A stretch of 64,000 bases of DNA from Desulfovibrio desulfuricans (GCF_004801255.1 NZ_CP036295.1:1376001-1440000); one strand, 5' to 3'. Numbered from the stretch's first letter, positions 18,343-27,637 are shown. Numbers and translations: made by a program. The notes: generated by a model not told the origin, from the sequence alone.

Positions 18343-18820
18343 ATTTGTACAAAATATATTGCGGGACCTTTGCGGGGCGGGGCCTGCCTGCTGTGCTTTT
18401 TTCTGGTTTTTTTATATAATAACAGTTGGTTACTTGATTGATAATTGGTAAACGACTTCAAGGTATCGTGCCGGTTTTGCCGCGCGCGGCATGCCTTGTC
18501 TGATTATAACTAGCATATTATTATAAATTCACTGCAGCATCATCATTCTATGTGTATAAGTGAAAAGGAATTGTGTTATTTTTTTAAAAAAATATATTTC
18601 ATTTGAGTTTTTATTGCTGGTATTTTAATAAAAAATGGAACTTTATTATGTATGTTTTATGCGTAACGTTATAGTATTTGAAAAATAAATTATTATATTT
18701 ATAAAATTTTTGAAGCTAATAATTTGTATATTCGATATTATTTGGTATCGTATTTAAAAATTGCTGTACCTGCATAAAAAAAGCCTATATATATCTGCAA
18801 CCCCCTAGCTTGCACGGGCT
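18343..18820. other. AT-rich intergenic spacer at the end of the sugar cluster
   Basis: About 480 nt without a gene. From 18540 to 18790 it is extremely AT-rich, with many short A and T runs, in sharp contrast to both flanks. No clear hairpin-plus-T-run terminator was found. It probably contains the promoter of the GGDEF gene and may be a transfer boundary or a target of an AT-binding silencer such as an H-NS-like or MucR-like protein (inference). Confidence 0.6.
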
Positions 18821-20143
18821 ATGTTTGCGGCAAGCTACAATCTGTCCTCTTTTTTCATCTGGGTAAGTCCTGAGTCAGCAATGCAGCGCAGTAGTAATCA
18901 CCAGTCGTGGGAATGGGTAGCCGGTCCTGATTTGTGTTATTGCGATGATGTACCGCTCAAGTCGGCAATCCTCGGCGTTCCAACAGTCAAAGGGCAGACT
19001 CTTTTTTTCGGCATGGATGTGGCCGACCAGCAGATGGCCATGGAAACGCTTATGGACGAGTACGGCGAGCCGCGCGCTTTTGCCAATGTCGTCGGCCACT
19101 ATGTGCGCAAGTCTGACGGGGTTCTTTTTTTGCTTGAGATGAGCGGCGTGCCGCTCTTTGACGACGGCTACGGCCTTATGGGGTTCAAGGGCGTAGAGCG
19201 CGTAATTGCCAGCATTTCGCTCTATTCCGCAGGTATTTCCACCTCCATCGATCTTGATACCATTTACGCCACAGCGCCCATCGCCATGTGCGTCGTCGAC
19301 CGCAACGGCCTGCTGATCTCGGCAAACGAGCACCATGTGCTGCTTTCGGGCCGGTCGCTGTTTGATACCAGCGGCGAGCACATTTCGTTGCTGCACACAG
19401 AGCTGGAAGAAAAAATCCAGAGCGACTTTTGCAGACTCGAAGAGGGCGGGCAGGTTTCTGACCACGAAGTACGCATTGACGGCAGGGATTATGCCGTCTC
19501 CGTCACGCCTGTCCGCAATGCTTCAAGCTCCATCACTGCGCTTTCGTTGGCATATTTTGACATTACCGAGCGCAAATCGCTGGAACGCAAGCTTAAGGAA
19601 GCCAACGAACGACTGCGGCATCTGTCCATCCACGACCACCTCACCGGTGCGTACAACCGGCGGTTTTTTGATGCCATCCTTCGGCGCGAAACCGCGCTGT
19701 GCAAGCGCCGGTCGGGCAATCTTTCTGTAATTTTGATGGATATCGACTTTTTCAAGTTTTATAACGACAGATACGGGCATGTGGCGGGCGATGAATGCCT
19801 GGTGCAGGTCGCCAGCGCAATGCAAAGCTCTCTGGACGGCGTCGGCGGCGAGCTGTACCGCTATGGCGGCGAAGAATTTGCCGTTGTCCTGCCCGAGTAC
19901 GACGCACCAAGCGCCCATGATGTGTGCGAGTCGTTGCGCACAGCAGTGTATGACCTCAAAACGCCGCACTCTGGCAACGTGTGCAGCTATGTGACCATCA
20001 GCGCGGGGGTGGCAACCCTGCGGGATGCGGTGGACGACGCGTCTTCTGCCGGCCTGGCCGCCAAAATTGTCAAGGCGGCGGATACCGCGCTGTATCAGGC
20101 CAAAAATACCGGGCGCAACCGGGTAGAAGCCATCATTCTCTAA
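18821..20143 (+). CDS. PAS-GGDEF diguanylate cyclase
   Basis: 440 residues from ATG 18821; ATG 18881 is a plausible alternative because neither has a strong ribosome site. The N-terminal 140 residues are an unassigned sensor region, followed by a PAS domain (IDLDTIYATAPIAMCVVD to about residue 255) and a GGDEF domain. The active-site loop reads YRYGGEEFAVVLP, with GGEEF at 349-353, so it is expected to make cyclic di-GMP from two GTP. No RxxD inhibitory site lies five residues before GGEEF, so product inhibition is probably absent. There is no membrane segment. A c-di-GMP phosphodiesterase-type gene lies 4 kb away. Confidence 0.9.
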   Translation: MFAASYNLSSFFIWVSPESAMQRSSNHQSWEWVAGPDLCYCDDVPLKSAILGVPTVKGQTLFFGMDVADQQMAMETLMDEYGEPRAFANVVGHYVRKSDGVLFLLEMSGVPLFDDGYGLMGFKGVERVIASISLYSAGISTSIDLDTIYATAPIAMCVVDRNGLLISANEHHVLLSGRSLFDTSGEHISLLHTELEEKIQSDFCRLEEGGQVSDHEVRIDGRDYAVSVTPVRNASSSITALSLAYFDITERKSLERKLKEANERLRHLSIHDHLTGAYNRRFFDAILRRETALCKRRSGNLSVILMDIDFFKFYNDRYGHVAGDECLVQVASAMQSSLDGVGGELYRYGGEEFAVVLPEYDAPSAHDVCESLRTAVYDLKTPHSGNVCSYVTISAGVATLRDAVDDASSAGLAAKIVKAADTALYQAKNTGRNRVEAIIL

Positions 20144-20212
20144 TTGCTCCCCGGAGCCCCGCAGCAAACCTGCCTTGCCGCTTTGCCGGACAGACAGGTT
20201 TTTGTTGTTGCG

Positions 20213-20660
20213 GGGCAGCGCGGCAAGGCCGTGGGTATTGCCTTTAGCGGCGTGTTGTGCGGCATACTGCTTGCCCGCGTAGTGTCTGGCGCTGTGGGCC
20301 AGTGGCTTGGCTGGCCGACGCCCTGGCCGTGCTGTTGGGCGCGCTGCTTGCATGGCCGCCCTTGTAGCGGGGGTTGTTATGCTCGACTTTGGCGTGTCCA
20401 TTGCGCAGGTGTCCAATCAGTCGCTTATTCTCGGTCTTTCGGAATCGGCGCGGGGCCGGGTCAATACCATCTACATGACGGTACTGTTTATGGGCGGTTC
20501 TCTCGGTTCGGCAGCAGCCAGCCATGCCTGGGCCGCGTATCGCTGGCCGGGCGTTATGCTGACCGGCGGTGGTTTTGCCCTTGCGGGCCTTGTTTTTCAC
20601 CTGCTTGAAAGGCGCTGTCCCAGCCCTGCAACGGGCAGACAGCCGCAGGGGTGCTGCTAG
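20213..20660 (+). pseudogene. remnant of an MFS efflux transporter
   Basis: Two pieces of a 12-helix MFS protein remain in different frames. Positions 20213-20314 encode GQRGKAVGIAFSGVLCG and the following helix, matching the TM4-TM5 region. Positions 20352-20660 encode the end of the protein (VSNQSLILGLSESARGRVN, then FMGGSLGSA), matching TM10-TM12. The start, TM1-TM3 and the TM6-TM9 region are absent, and the two parts are out of frame. This is a decayed gene with an internal deletion, not an expressed protein. The family match is from pattern recognition. Confidence 0.8.
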
Positions 20661-20714
20661 GCCGTTGCGCGCGGCGTCGCGCATGCGCGCTTGGGGCGTT
20701 TGCACCGGGTCTGT

Positions 20715-20762
20715 CGCCAAGCGGCGCTGTTCGTTGATGGACAGCGCCGCTTGGCGTTTTTA
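20715..20762 (+). terminator. intrinsic terminator after the MFS remnant
   Basis: A perfect 16-bp stem (20715-20730 with 20741-20756), 10-nt loop, followed by TTTTT. It is probably the original terminator of the decayed transporter gene. Confidence 0.9.
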
Positions 20763-21079
20763 GCCAAACTCTCTGGTCTCGCGAGCTAATGGAAATGCCT
20801 ACGGTTACAGTTTTGTGCTGCGTGCCGTAGCAGCAAAACAATTTCAACCTGTTAGCGCCCGCGCGGCAGAGCTGAAAAGCACACGAAACTTCACGCTGTC
20901 AGCACACAAGCGGTCTGGAAATTTTCTATAGTTCGCCCATGCAATACCCAGTACGCATCCGCATCATATCCGGCACCACGGCAAATGGCGGGCGCATGAC
21001 GCCGTTGCAGGGGCGTGGTTGCTGAAGGCCGAGGATGACGGAAGCGCGGACTGCCTACGCACACCCAGGAGGATGCCGC
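20763..21079. other. intergenic region upstream of the PHP-glycosyltransferase gene
   Basis: About 315 nt with no supported gene. It should contain the promoter of the downstream gene; no pair of boxes stands out. The ribosome site AGGAGG at 21067-21072 lies at the end. Confidence 0.45.
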
Positions 21080-23620
21080 ATGTTCCAGAGCATTGCCGGA
21101 GAAAAAAAGGATTCCAGCCCGTTTCAAGCCTCGTTTTGTGTTGATCTGCATGTCCATTCCTGCCATTCAACCTGCCCTTCGCAGTGGATTTTGCAAAAGA
21201 TCGGCTGCGGCGAAAGTTACACCCCTCCCCGCAAGATATACGACATCGCCAGAGCCAGAGGCATGAATTACGTGACCATAACGGATCACGACACCATCAC
21301 CGGCGCGCTGGAAATAGCCCACCTGCCGCAGACCTTTATCAGCGAAGAAATTTCGGCCTACTTTCCCGACGACAGATGCGAAGTCCATGTGCTCGCCTGG
21401 AACATTACCGAAGCCCAGCACAAGGAAATAACACGCCTGAGGCAAAATATCTTTGAGCTTGTGCCCTACCTGACGGAGCAGGGCATAGCCCATGCCTGCG
21501 CACACCCCCTGTGCGCGGCCAACAACAGGCTTACCTTGAGCCATGTGGAACAGCTTATTTTGCTGTTTTCGGTATTTGAGCTCAACGGGGCGCGCAACAA
21601 TGTGCAAAACGAGGTGCTGCGCAAAATTGTTGGCGCTCTTACGCCCGAGGCCACGGCCAAAATGGAAGACAAGCACGGTTTCGGTGCCCATGTCGCCCAG
21701 CCGTGGCTCAAAAGTTTTGTGGCCGGGTCCGACGACCATTCGTCGTGCAATATCGCCAGAAGCTCCACCGTGGTCGAAGTGTCCCGCAGGGATGTCGGCC
21801 AGTCGGGGCATGCGCCCACAACCGCGCTTTTGCGGTCCATCATGGCGGGCAGAACCACCCCCCGCGTCATTCCGGCCACACCGCTGGGCTTTGCCCACAA
21901 CCTGTACGCGATCGGCTATCAGTTTTACAAAAATTCCACCGGCCTTGCGCAGGATATAAACAACAGCACCGTACTGCGCTTTGCGGAAAACATGCTCACG
22001 GGCCAGCCCGATACGCGCAGCCGCAGCATACGAACGCGCGTCATGTCCATAGGCGGATTTTTGCTGCAATGCGGCCGCTGGGTGGCGCGGTCGGAAAAAA
22101 GTATGCAGGAAAACATGCTGGAGGCCGCAGGCCGGGCCATTGGCCGCTCGCAGGACCTGCTGGCGGCTGCGGACAGCGTTAACGTCATCCTGCCGCAAGA
22201 GCGCATGCCCCAGCGCGAGGCTCTGCTGGCCAGCTTTGTGGCCGAAGTAACGGAAAGCGTGCAGCTGGCCTGCTCCAATGCCGTGCTGGCAGATGTTCTC
22301 AAGGGTAATTTTTTCAATGTATTCAAATTGGTAGGGGCCATGGGTTCGCTATACGCCATGCTCGCACCCTATGGCATCGGCTACTCGTTGTTTGCACAGG
22401 ACAAGATGTTTGCGCGCGAGTGCCTGCGGCGTTTTGTCCCAATCGGCAAAAAACATGAAATCAACGGCGACAGGGCCGCCATAGCGTACTTTACCGACAC
22501 CTACCTTGAAGTAAACGGCGTTGCCAAAACGCTGCAGTCCATGCTGCCTCTGGCCAGAGAGCAGGGTAAAAAAATGGATATCCTTACCTGCGTGCGTCCT
22601 GACAGCGCGTCCGATACCCCAGGCAGCGATCTTGGCCCGGTGAATTTTTGCCCTATCGGCAGTTTTTCCATACCGGAGTATCCCGAGCTTACGCTCAATT
22701 ATCCCCCGGCGCTCAAGATTGTGCAGCACTGCTACGAGAGCGGCTACACCCTGCTGCATTCCGCCACCCCCGGCCCCATGGGCCTGGCGGCCCTGCTGAC
22801 GGCAAAAATGCTCAAGCTGCCCATTCATGCTACTTACCACACGGCTTTTCCGCAGTATATTCTTGAGCTTACGGGCGATCCTTCGCTTGAGGAGGCCACG
22901 TGGCGCTACGTGTACTGGTACTATAACCAGATGGATGTGGTTTTTGCGCCCTCGGCGGCCACCATGAAGGAACTCATTGCTCACGGCCTGCCGGAAGAAA
23001 AAATACGCCTGTACCCCAGGGGCGTGGACGCCTCGCGCTATACCCCGGCATGGCAGGGCAGCCAGCAAGGGCAGGATTCGGCCGTGCGGTTTTTGTATGT
23101 GGGCCGCCTCTCGCGGGAAAAAAGCGTAACCCGTCTGGTGGACGCCTTCAGGCTTGTTCTGGAGCAGATGCCTTCAGCCCGGTTGAGCATAGTGGGCGAC
23201 GGGCCGCAGGCCGAGGAGCTGCAAAGCCAGGCCGCTGGCATGCCTGTTACCTTTACAGGCTATCTGAGCGGCGCCGCCCTGGTACGGGCCTACGAACAGG
23301 CCGACATTTTTGTCTTTCCTTCCACTACCGACACGTATGGCAAGGTAGTGCTCGAGGCGCAGGCCGCTGGTCTGGCGGTGGTGGTGAGCGGGCAGGGCGG
23401 CCCCAGAGAAAACGTCATCCCCGGCAAGAGCGGGCTGGTGGTCAGGCAGGAAACAGCCGAGGCCTACGCCTCGGCCATGCTGGCGCTGGCAAGCGACGCC
23501 AGCATGCTGCTTGCCATGAAGCACGAGGCGCGCTGCTATGCGGAGTCGCGCAGCTCGCAAAAGGCCTTTGCCGCGCAGTGGAAGCTTATTGAAACCCTGA
23601 GCCCGCAGGCCTGCTGGTAA
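21080..23620 (+). CDS. PHP-domain phosphoesterase fused to a GT4 glycosyltransferase
   Basis: 846 residues. The first 280 form a PHP metal-dependent domain: DLHVHSCHST (His24, His26), ITDHDTITG, HACAHPLC, and GSDDHSS as the last metal motif. About 170 helical residues follow. From about residue 465 there is a complete GT4 transferase: FTDTYLEVNGVAKTL at the acceptor side, YVGRLSREKSV, and the donor E-x7-E region in STTDTYGKVVLEAQAAG. One polypeptide therefore has a hydrolase and a retaining transferase half. ATG 21080 follows AGGAGG with 7-nt spacing. It may act in a glycolipid or exopolysaccharide route; both substrates are unknown. Confidence 0.88.
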   Translation: MFQSIAGEKKDSSPFQASFCVDLHVHSCHSTCPSQWILQKIGCGESYTPPRKIYDIARARGMNYVTITDHDTITGALEIAHLPQTFISEEISAYFPDDRCEVHVLAWNITEAQHKEITRLRQNIFELVPYLTEQGIAHACAHPLCAANNRLTLSHVEQLILLFSVFELNGARNNVQNEVLRKIVGALTPEATAKMEDKHGFGAHVAQPWLKSFVAGSDDHSSCNIARSSTVVEVSRRDVGQSGHAPTTALLRSIMAGRTTPRVIPATPLGFAHNLYAIGYQFYKNSTGLAQDINNSTVLRFAENMLTGQPDTRSRSIRTRVMSIGGFLLQCGRWVARSEKSMQENMLEAAGRAIGRSQDLLAAADSVNVILPQERMPQREALLASFVAEVTESVQLACSNAVLADVLKGNFFNVFKLVGAMGSLYAMLAPYGIGYSLFAQDKMFARECLRRFVPIGKKHEINGDRAAIAYFTDTYLEVNGVAKTLQSMLPLAREQGKKMDILTCVRPDSASDTPGSDLGPVNFCPIGSFSIPEYPELTLNYPPALKIVQHCYESGYTLLHSATPGPMGLAALLTAKMLKLPIHATYHTAFPQYILELTGDPSLEEATWRYVYWYYNQMDVVFAPSAATMKELIAHGLPEEKIRLYPRGVDASRYTPAWQGSQQGQDSAVRFLYVGRLSREKSVTRLVDAFRLVLEQMPSARLSIVGDGPQAEELQSQAAGMPVTFTGYLSGAALVRAYEQADIFVFPSTTDTYGKVVLEAQAAGLAVVVSGQGGPRENVIPGKSGLVVRQETAEAYASAMLALASDASMLLAMKHEARCYAESRSSQKAFAAQWKLIETLSPQACW

Positions 23621-23732
23621 GTGCCGCTGCACACCGTGCAATGCGCACTCCCAGCCCGCTTCTGGCAGGTTTGTGATGCCTGGCGGGTCAGGGCAGGCCC
23701 GGCCTTTGGGGCCTGCAAGCCATGTTGACGAC

Positions 23733-23763
23733 CGCCTCCGGCAATGCCGCCGGAGGCGTTTTT
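23733..23763 (+). terminator. intrinsic terminator after the PHP-GT4 gene
   Basis: A 10-bp GC-rich stem (23733-23742 with 23749-23758), 6-nt loop, then TTTTT. It touches the stop codon of the convergent small gene. Confidence 0.92.
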
Positions 23764-23983
23764 AATTGCTGATTCTGCTCACCAGCCGGGCCAGCACGTC
23801 CGGGCCGTCCTTGACCAGCCTCTCGCGCAGGGCCGAAGCCTCGCCGAACGAGAGCTCCGTCAGCATGTCCTTGCCCTTTTCAGGGTTGGCAGAAAGTATG
23901 GTTTCAAAGGTCTGGGCCACAGCTTCTTCATCACGGCCGGTCAATTCGCTGAGGGCGCTGACCAAAACATCAAGTCTACGCAT
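23762..23983 (-). CDS. small acidic helical protein, unknown function
   Basis: 73 residues, start ATG at 23983 with AAGGA about 10 nt upstream. It is predicted to be all-helical and soluble, with no cysteine, signal peptide or membrane segment. The sequence has no motif that I recognise. Its stop codon overlaps the T-run of the convergent terminator. It is supported as a gene by the ribosome site, the uninterrupted reading frame and codon use like its neighbours. Confidence 0.65.
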   Translation of the reverse strand: MRRLDVLVSALSELTGRDEEAVAQTFETILSANPEKGKDMLTELSFGEASALRERLVKDGPDVLARLVSRISN

Positions 23984-24235
23984 GTGAGGTTTCCTTAAGC
24001 CTGGTGCTGGCGTTGGGCATGCAAACAGCCGCGACGCGGGGCAAGATTTTGTCGAGTGCGGGGAACATGCCGGAATAGTAAAATTTATTTTCTGTCAGCT
24101 GTATAGCGTCAACGCGGCGTGCGGGGCAAGCCCCAAAAAGTCAAAAAAAGGAAGAACAAGGGCGACCGACTGCGGCAGCCAGACACGGGCAAAACGGAAG
24201 CCGCGCCTCCTGCCTGCGAGGGCGAGCGTCTTGCG

Positions 24236-25387
24236 TTATGCCGGGCCGCCCAGCAATTCCGGGATATCAAAGGCTGCGGATTCGGTTGCGGAAAGCGAGC
24301 GGGTAATGCGCAGCCCGATAAAGCGGGTGAGGTCCACAAACTGCGGCTGTATGGCGCGTCCATCGGGGTCTTGCGCCACAAGGATGCACGGTTGCGCAGG
24401 AAAGTTGGTGTTGGAGCGGCACACAATGCCCCTGTGCTCGTTGGACAGCTCCACCGCTGTACCCACGGGGAAAATGCCCACCATTTTTATGAAGCGCTCG
24501 ACATAGCCTGGGGCCCAGGCCTGACCGCGCATTTTGTACATCATGCCCAGTGCCTTGTTGGGGGGCAATGGGTTTTTGTAAACCCGCTTGGACGACAGGG
24601 CGTCGTACACGTCGCTGAGGGAGAGCACCCGGCCAAAAACGCCGATCTGCTTGCCCGAAAGGCGACTGGGGTAACCTGTGCCGTTGTGTTTTTCGTGGTG
24701 CTGGGCGATGCCTTCAATAGTTTCTGGCTCAACATTGGAGAATTGTTTGATTTTTTCAACACCCAGCAGCACATGCTCGCGCATGGTCTCGAATTCCTGA
24801 AAGGTCAGCGAGCGAGGAGCGGTGAGAATTTCATGCGGAATCAGCGCCTTGCCGTAATCGTGCAGCAGACCGGCCAGCCCCACGTTGTGCAGGCGGTCTT
24901 CGGGCATGCCCAAAAAGTTGGCAAAGGCCACGGCAAAAATGGTGACGTTGACGCTGTGGGCGTACGTATATTCGTCGGTCTTTTTTAGCAGCGAAAGCGT
25001 GACCAGGGCGTCAACGTTGCGGGCAAGGCTTTTGATGATGTCGCCCACCAAGGGCCGGGCAAAGGTCAGGTCAAGCGCGCCGCCACGTGCGGATTCAAGA
25101 AAGTTTTTTACGTTTGCGTAGGCATCTTCGTAAATTTTGTTGGCGTGTTGCAGTTCTACGGCAAGCGGAGTATTGGGCAGCTGGGCCGCTGGGGTTTCGT
25201 CAAACGAGCGCTCGGGGTCGTAGTAGGCCTCGGCAAACCCCTGCAGGATGATGTTGTTGATCTCATCCGTCGATGCCAAAATGCCCTCCTGCATGTAGAG
25301 CAGGGGAGCCTTTAGCCACGAGATCCCGGGGTCGACAATATACATGCCGGGGCGGAGGGTGGAAACGGGTATTTTGATGTGTGGCAT
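24236..25387 (-). CDS. HD-GYP cyclic di-GMP phosphodiesterase with DUF3391-type N-terminus
   Basis: 383 residues. The N-terminal 130 residues match the leader domain common in stand-alone HD-GYP proteins (IPVSTLRPGMYIVD). The HD pair is His176-Asp177 in LLHDYGKALIPHEI. The second signature, HHEKHNGTGYP, follows about 50 residues later, keeping the GYP triad. It should hydrolyse cyclic di-GMP to pGpG or GMP in the cytoplasm. The last 60 residues form a small PilZ-free beta domain. It faces away from the deacetylase gene and lies 4 kb from a GGDEF cyclase, so the pair could set the local c-di-GMP level for surface-polymer control (inference). Confidence 0.93.
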   Translation of the reverse strand: MPHIKIPVSTLRPGMYIVDPGISWLKAPLLYMQEGILASTDEINNIILQGFAEAYYDPERSFDETPAAQLPNTPLAVELQHANKIYEDAYANVKNFLESARGGALDLTFARPLVGDIIKSLARNVDALVTLSLLKKTDEYTYAHSVNVTIFAVAFANFLGMPEDRLHNVGLAGLLHDYGKALIPHEILTAPRSLTFQEFETMREHVLLGVEKIKQFSNVEPETIEGIAQHHEKHNGTGYPSRLSGKQIGVFGRVLSLSDVYDALSSKRVYKNPLPPNKALGMMYKMRGQAWAPGYVERFIKMVGIFPVGTAVELSNEHRGIVCRSNTNFPAQPCILVAQDPDGRAIQPQFVDLTRFIGLRITRSLSATESAAFDIPELLGGPA

Positions 25388-25723
25388 CTGTCGCTAATCG
25401 CTTGGGGTAAGAGCTTGCCTTTTCCTTGCTGTTTGCAAACGTTGCAGGCTCAGACATTGGCCTGCTCACTGTCGCAAATAGTCTTTTGCATCATGCGACA
25501 TTTGATTAATAAATTCAATACGCAAATTGCTAAAAAATAATACTGTAATTCCGGTGTAGTACGTGTCATATCTGCCTCGCTTGTGGGCGAATGGCGTAAG
25601 GGATATAGACCCAGCGTGACGGTAATGCCGTACTGCGGCATGGCCCTGCCGGGCAAGCCGACAAAATTCCGCTTTGCGTGAGCTGCTGATGCGTTGGCAC
25701 CGGCGGCGCAGGAGGATCAACCC
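25388..25723. other. divergent intergenic region between HD-GYP and deacetylase genes
   Basis: About 335 nt; no gene is supported. It must carry promoters for both divergent genes. An AT-rich stretch at 25495-25560 is the likely promoter zone. AGGAGG at 25710-25715 serves the deacetylase. Confidence 0.45.
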
Positions 25724-26755
25724 ATGTTCATGCCATTTGCACGGTTAGGGCGTTTTTGCGTCATGTGGGCGGCGTCATTGCTTATTGCGACCGCCATGCC
25801 CTCAATAGTGTCCGCACAGCAAACCGCGTCCGCAAACGATGCGGCCTCTTCATGGCTGCCCGACGCCCAGGACGCCCGCAAGGCCCTGCCCAACGATTCC
25901 ACGCCTCCCGCGCGGCGCGAACCCGCTACAGTGCTTCCGCCGCTGCCTGCCGCGTCTGTGGGCAATATCCGTCGGGTGGCCATTGCCGACGGGGCCAAGG
26001 TCGTCGCCCTTACCTTTGACCTGTGCGAGCTTGATACCGTCACCACTGGCTGCGATATGGATATCCTCGGTTTTTTGCGCAGCGAACGCATACCAGCCAC
26101 GCTGTTTATGGGCGGCAAGTGGATGCGCACCCATTCGCGCCGGGTTTTGCAGATAATGACCGAGTCGCAGTTTGAAATTGCTAACCACGCATGGTCGCAC
26201 GGCAATTTTGCGTTGCTCTCGCCTGCGGGGTTGCGCGCCCAGGTGCTGTGGACGCAGGCGCAATATGAGTTGCTGCGCGACGAAGCCTTGCGGCAGGCGC
26301 GGGCGCAGGGCCGCCCTGAACCAAACATTGCGCCCGTGCCCACGCTGTTTCGCCTGCCCTACGGGCGCTGCAACGATCAGGCTTTGCAGGCGCTGGCAAA
26401 CCTTGGCATGCAGGTAGTGCAGTGGGATGTGGTGGCCGAGTCGGGCGGGGACAATACCAGTCCCGAGCACGCGCGGCACGAGGCCAAGCTGGTAGCCTCG
26501 CAGGTCAGGCCGGGTTCCATACTGCTGTTCCACGCCAACCTTGTGCCCAAGGGGTCGGCCCAGCTGCTGCGCGAAACCGTGGCCGAGCTGCGCCGCAAGG
26601 GATACAGCTTTGTCTCTGCCGGTACGCTGCTGGGCATGGGAACGCCGCAACGCACCATGAACGGCTACTTTACCAGACCCGGCGACAACAAGGCGCTGGA
26701 CAGCCAGTTTGGCGTTGACGGCACCGGACGGCACACGCCTTTTACCGGCGACTAG
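25724..26755 (+). CDS. exported polysaccharide deacetylase (NodB domain)
   Basis: 343 residues. The N-terminal segment ending in IVSAQQ is a signal peptide, so it works in the periplasm or outside. The NodB domain starts at VVALTFDLCELD; the catalytic-base Asp is present, but the second, metal-binding Asp of the usual TFDD is Leu, followed by Cys-Glu, as in the TFDxCE subgroup. The zinc histidines are in NHAWSHG (H-x3-H), and FRLPYGRCND and ILLFHAN supply the later motifs. It probably removes N-acetyl groups from a cell-wall or exopolysaccharide. ATG 25724 has AGGAGG at 8-nt spacing. Confidence 0.88.
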   Translation: MFMPFARLGRFCVMWAASLLIATAMPSIVSAQQTASANDAASSWLPDAQDARKALPNDSTPPARREPATVLPPLPAASVGNIRRVAIADGAKVVALTFDLCELDTVTTGCDMDILGFLRSERIPATLFMGGKWMRTHSRRVLQIMTESQFEIANHAWSHGNFALLSPAGLRAQVLWTQAQYELLRDEALRQARAQGRPEPNIAPVPTLFRLPYGRCNDQALQALANLGMQVVQWDVVAESGGDNTSPEHARHEAKLVASQVRPGSILLFHANLVPKGSAQLLRETVAELRRKGYSFVSAGTLLGMGTPQRTMNGYFTRPGDNKALDSQFGVDGTGRHTPFTGD

Positions 26756-26783
26756 CCCCCGCAACCAGACCTAAGGAGCGCCT

Positions 26784-27428
26784 GTGAAGCAATACCTGTT
26801 TTTTGATCTCGACGGCACGGTGACAGATTCCAAGCAGGGCATTATCCGCTCTGTGCAGCACGCGCTGACGTATTTTAACATTGCGCGGGCGGATGAAGAG
26901 CTGCTGTACTTTATCGGTCCGCCCCTGCGCGATTCGTTTGGCAAGCTGTTTGACGGCGACGCAGCCAAGGCGGAGCTGGCCGTGAAGAAATACCGCGAAT
27001 ATTACTCCGTCAAAGGTATTTTTGAAAACGCCCTGTACGACGGTATTGCGGATTTGCTGGCCGATCTGCGCGCCGCCGGGCGGGTGGTTTCGCTGGCCAC
27101 TTCCAAGCCCGAACCTTTTGCGTTGCGCATCCTTGAGCATTTTGGCATTGCCGGGGTATTTGACCATGTGGCCGGGGCGGAGCTGACAGGCCCGCGCAAC
27201 AGCAAAACCTCAGTGCTGCGGTACGCCTGCGGTTTGTGCAATGTCGCGGATATGAAGCGCTGTCTGATGGTGGGCGACAGAGAGTACGACGTACTGGGAG
27301 CCCACGCCGTGGGCATGCCCTGCGCCGGGGTGCTGTACGGTTACGGATCGCGCGGCGAGCTTGAACAGGCCGGCGCCGACAGCCTGTGCGCCGACGTGCC
27401 CGCGTTGCGGCAATTGCTGCTGGCCTGA
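26784..27428 (+). CDS. HAD phosphatase, phosphoglycolate-phosphatase-like
   Basis: 214 residues beginning at GTG 26784, with AAGGAG 5-6 nt upstream. The nucleophile motif FFDLDGTVTDS, the SLATSKP motif and MVGDREYDVLGA are all in place, with an alpha-helical cap of Gph/PpaX type between the first two. It dephosphorylates small phosphorylated metabolites in the cytosol; 2-phosphoglycolate is the usual family substrate. It follows the deacetylase gene by 28 nt and is closed by a bidirectional terminator. Subfamily membership cannot be fixed from sequence alone. Confidence 0.85.
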   Translation: MKQYLFFDLDGTVTDSKQGIIRSVQHALTYFNIARADEELLYFIGPPLRDSFGKLFDGDAAKAELAVKKYREYYSVKGIFENALYDGIADLLADLRAAGRVVSLATSKPEPFALRILEHFGIAGVFDHVAGAELTGPRNSKTSVLRYACGLCNVADMKRCLMVGDREYDVLGAHAVGMPCAGVLYGYGSRGELEQAGADSLCADVPALRQLLLA

Positions 27429-27602
27429 TGCGCTGCCTGCCGTGCGCGGCGCGGTTGTGCCGGATGTCCGGCGGGCGGCAGTCACGATGGATGCGGTGCT
27501 TTGCGGATGCAGCCCGTCAGCGTCCGCCGCAGGCTGGGGATCCCGCCTTCGGCCAGCCGGGTGAGCATGCCTGCCGTGCGTGGCGGGCTGTGTATTTGGC
27601 GC

Positions 27603-27637
27603 AAAAAAAGCTCCCCGCAGTGCGGGGAGCTTTTTTT
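27603..27637. terminator. bidirectional terminator between gph-like gene and lysC
   Basis: An inverted repeat of 17 bp per arm (27603-27619 and 27621-27637), flanked by A7 on the left and T7 on the right. It serves both converging genes. Confidence 0.95.

Noticed and set aside
20144..20608. A 154-residue frame as an intact gene
   Set aside because: Only a short stretch looks like an MFS protein, and the matching frame changes at about 20315-20350. It is a remnant.
23762..23987. Plus-strand frame opposite the 73-residue protein
   Set aside because: It has no ribosome site and lies opposite a frame with a proper start; also a terminator T-run precedes it.
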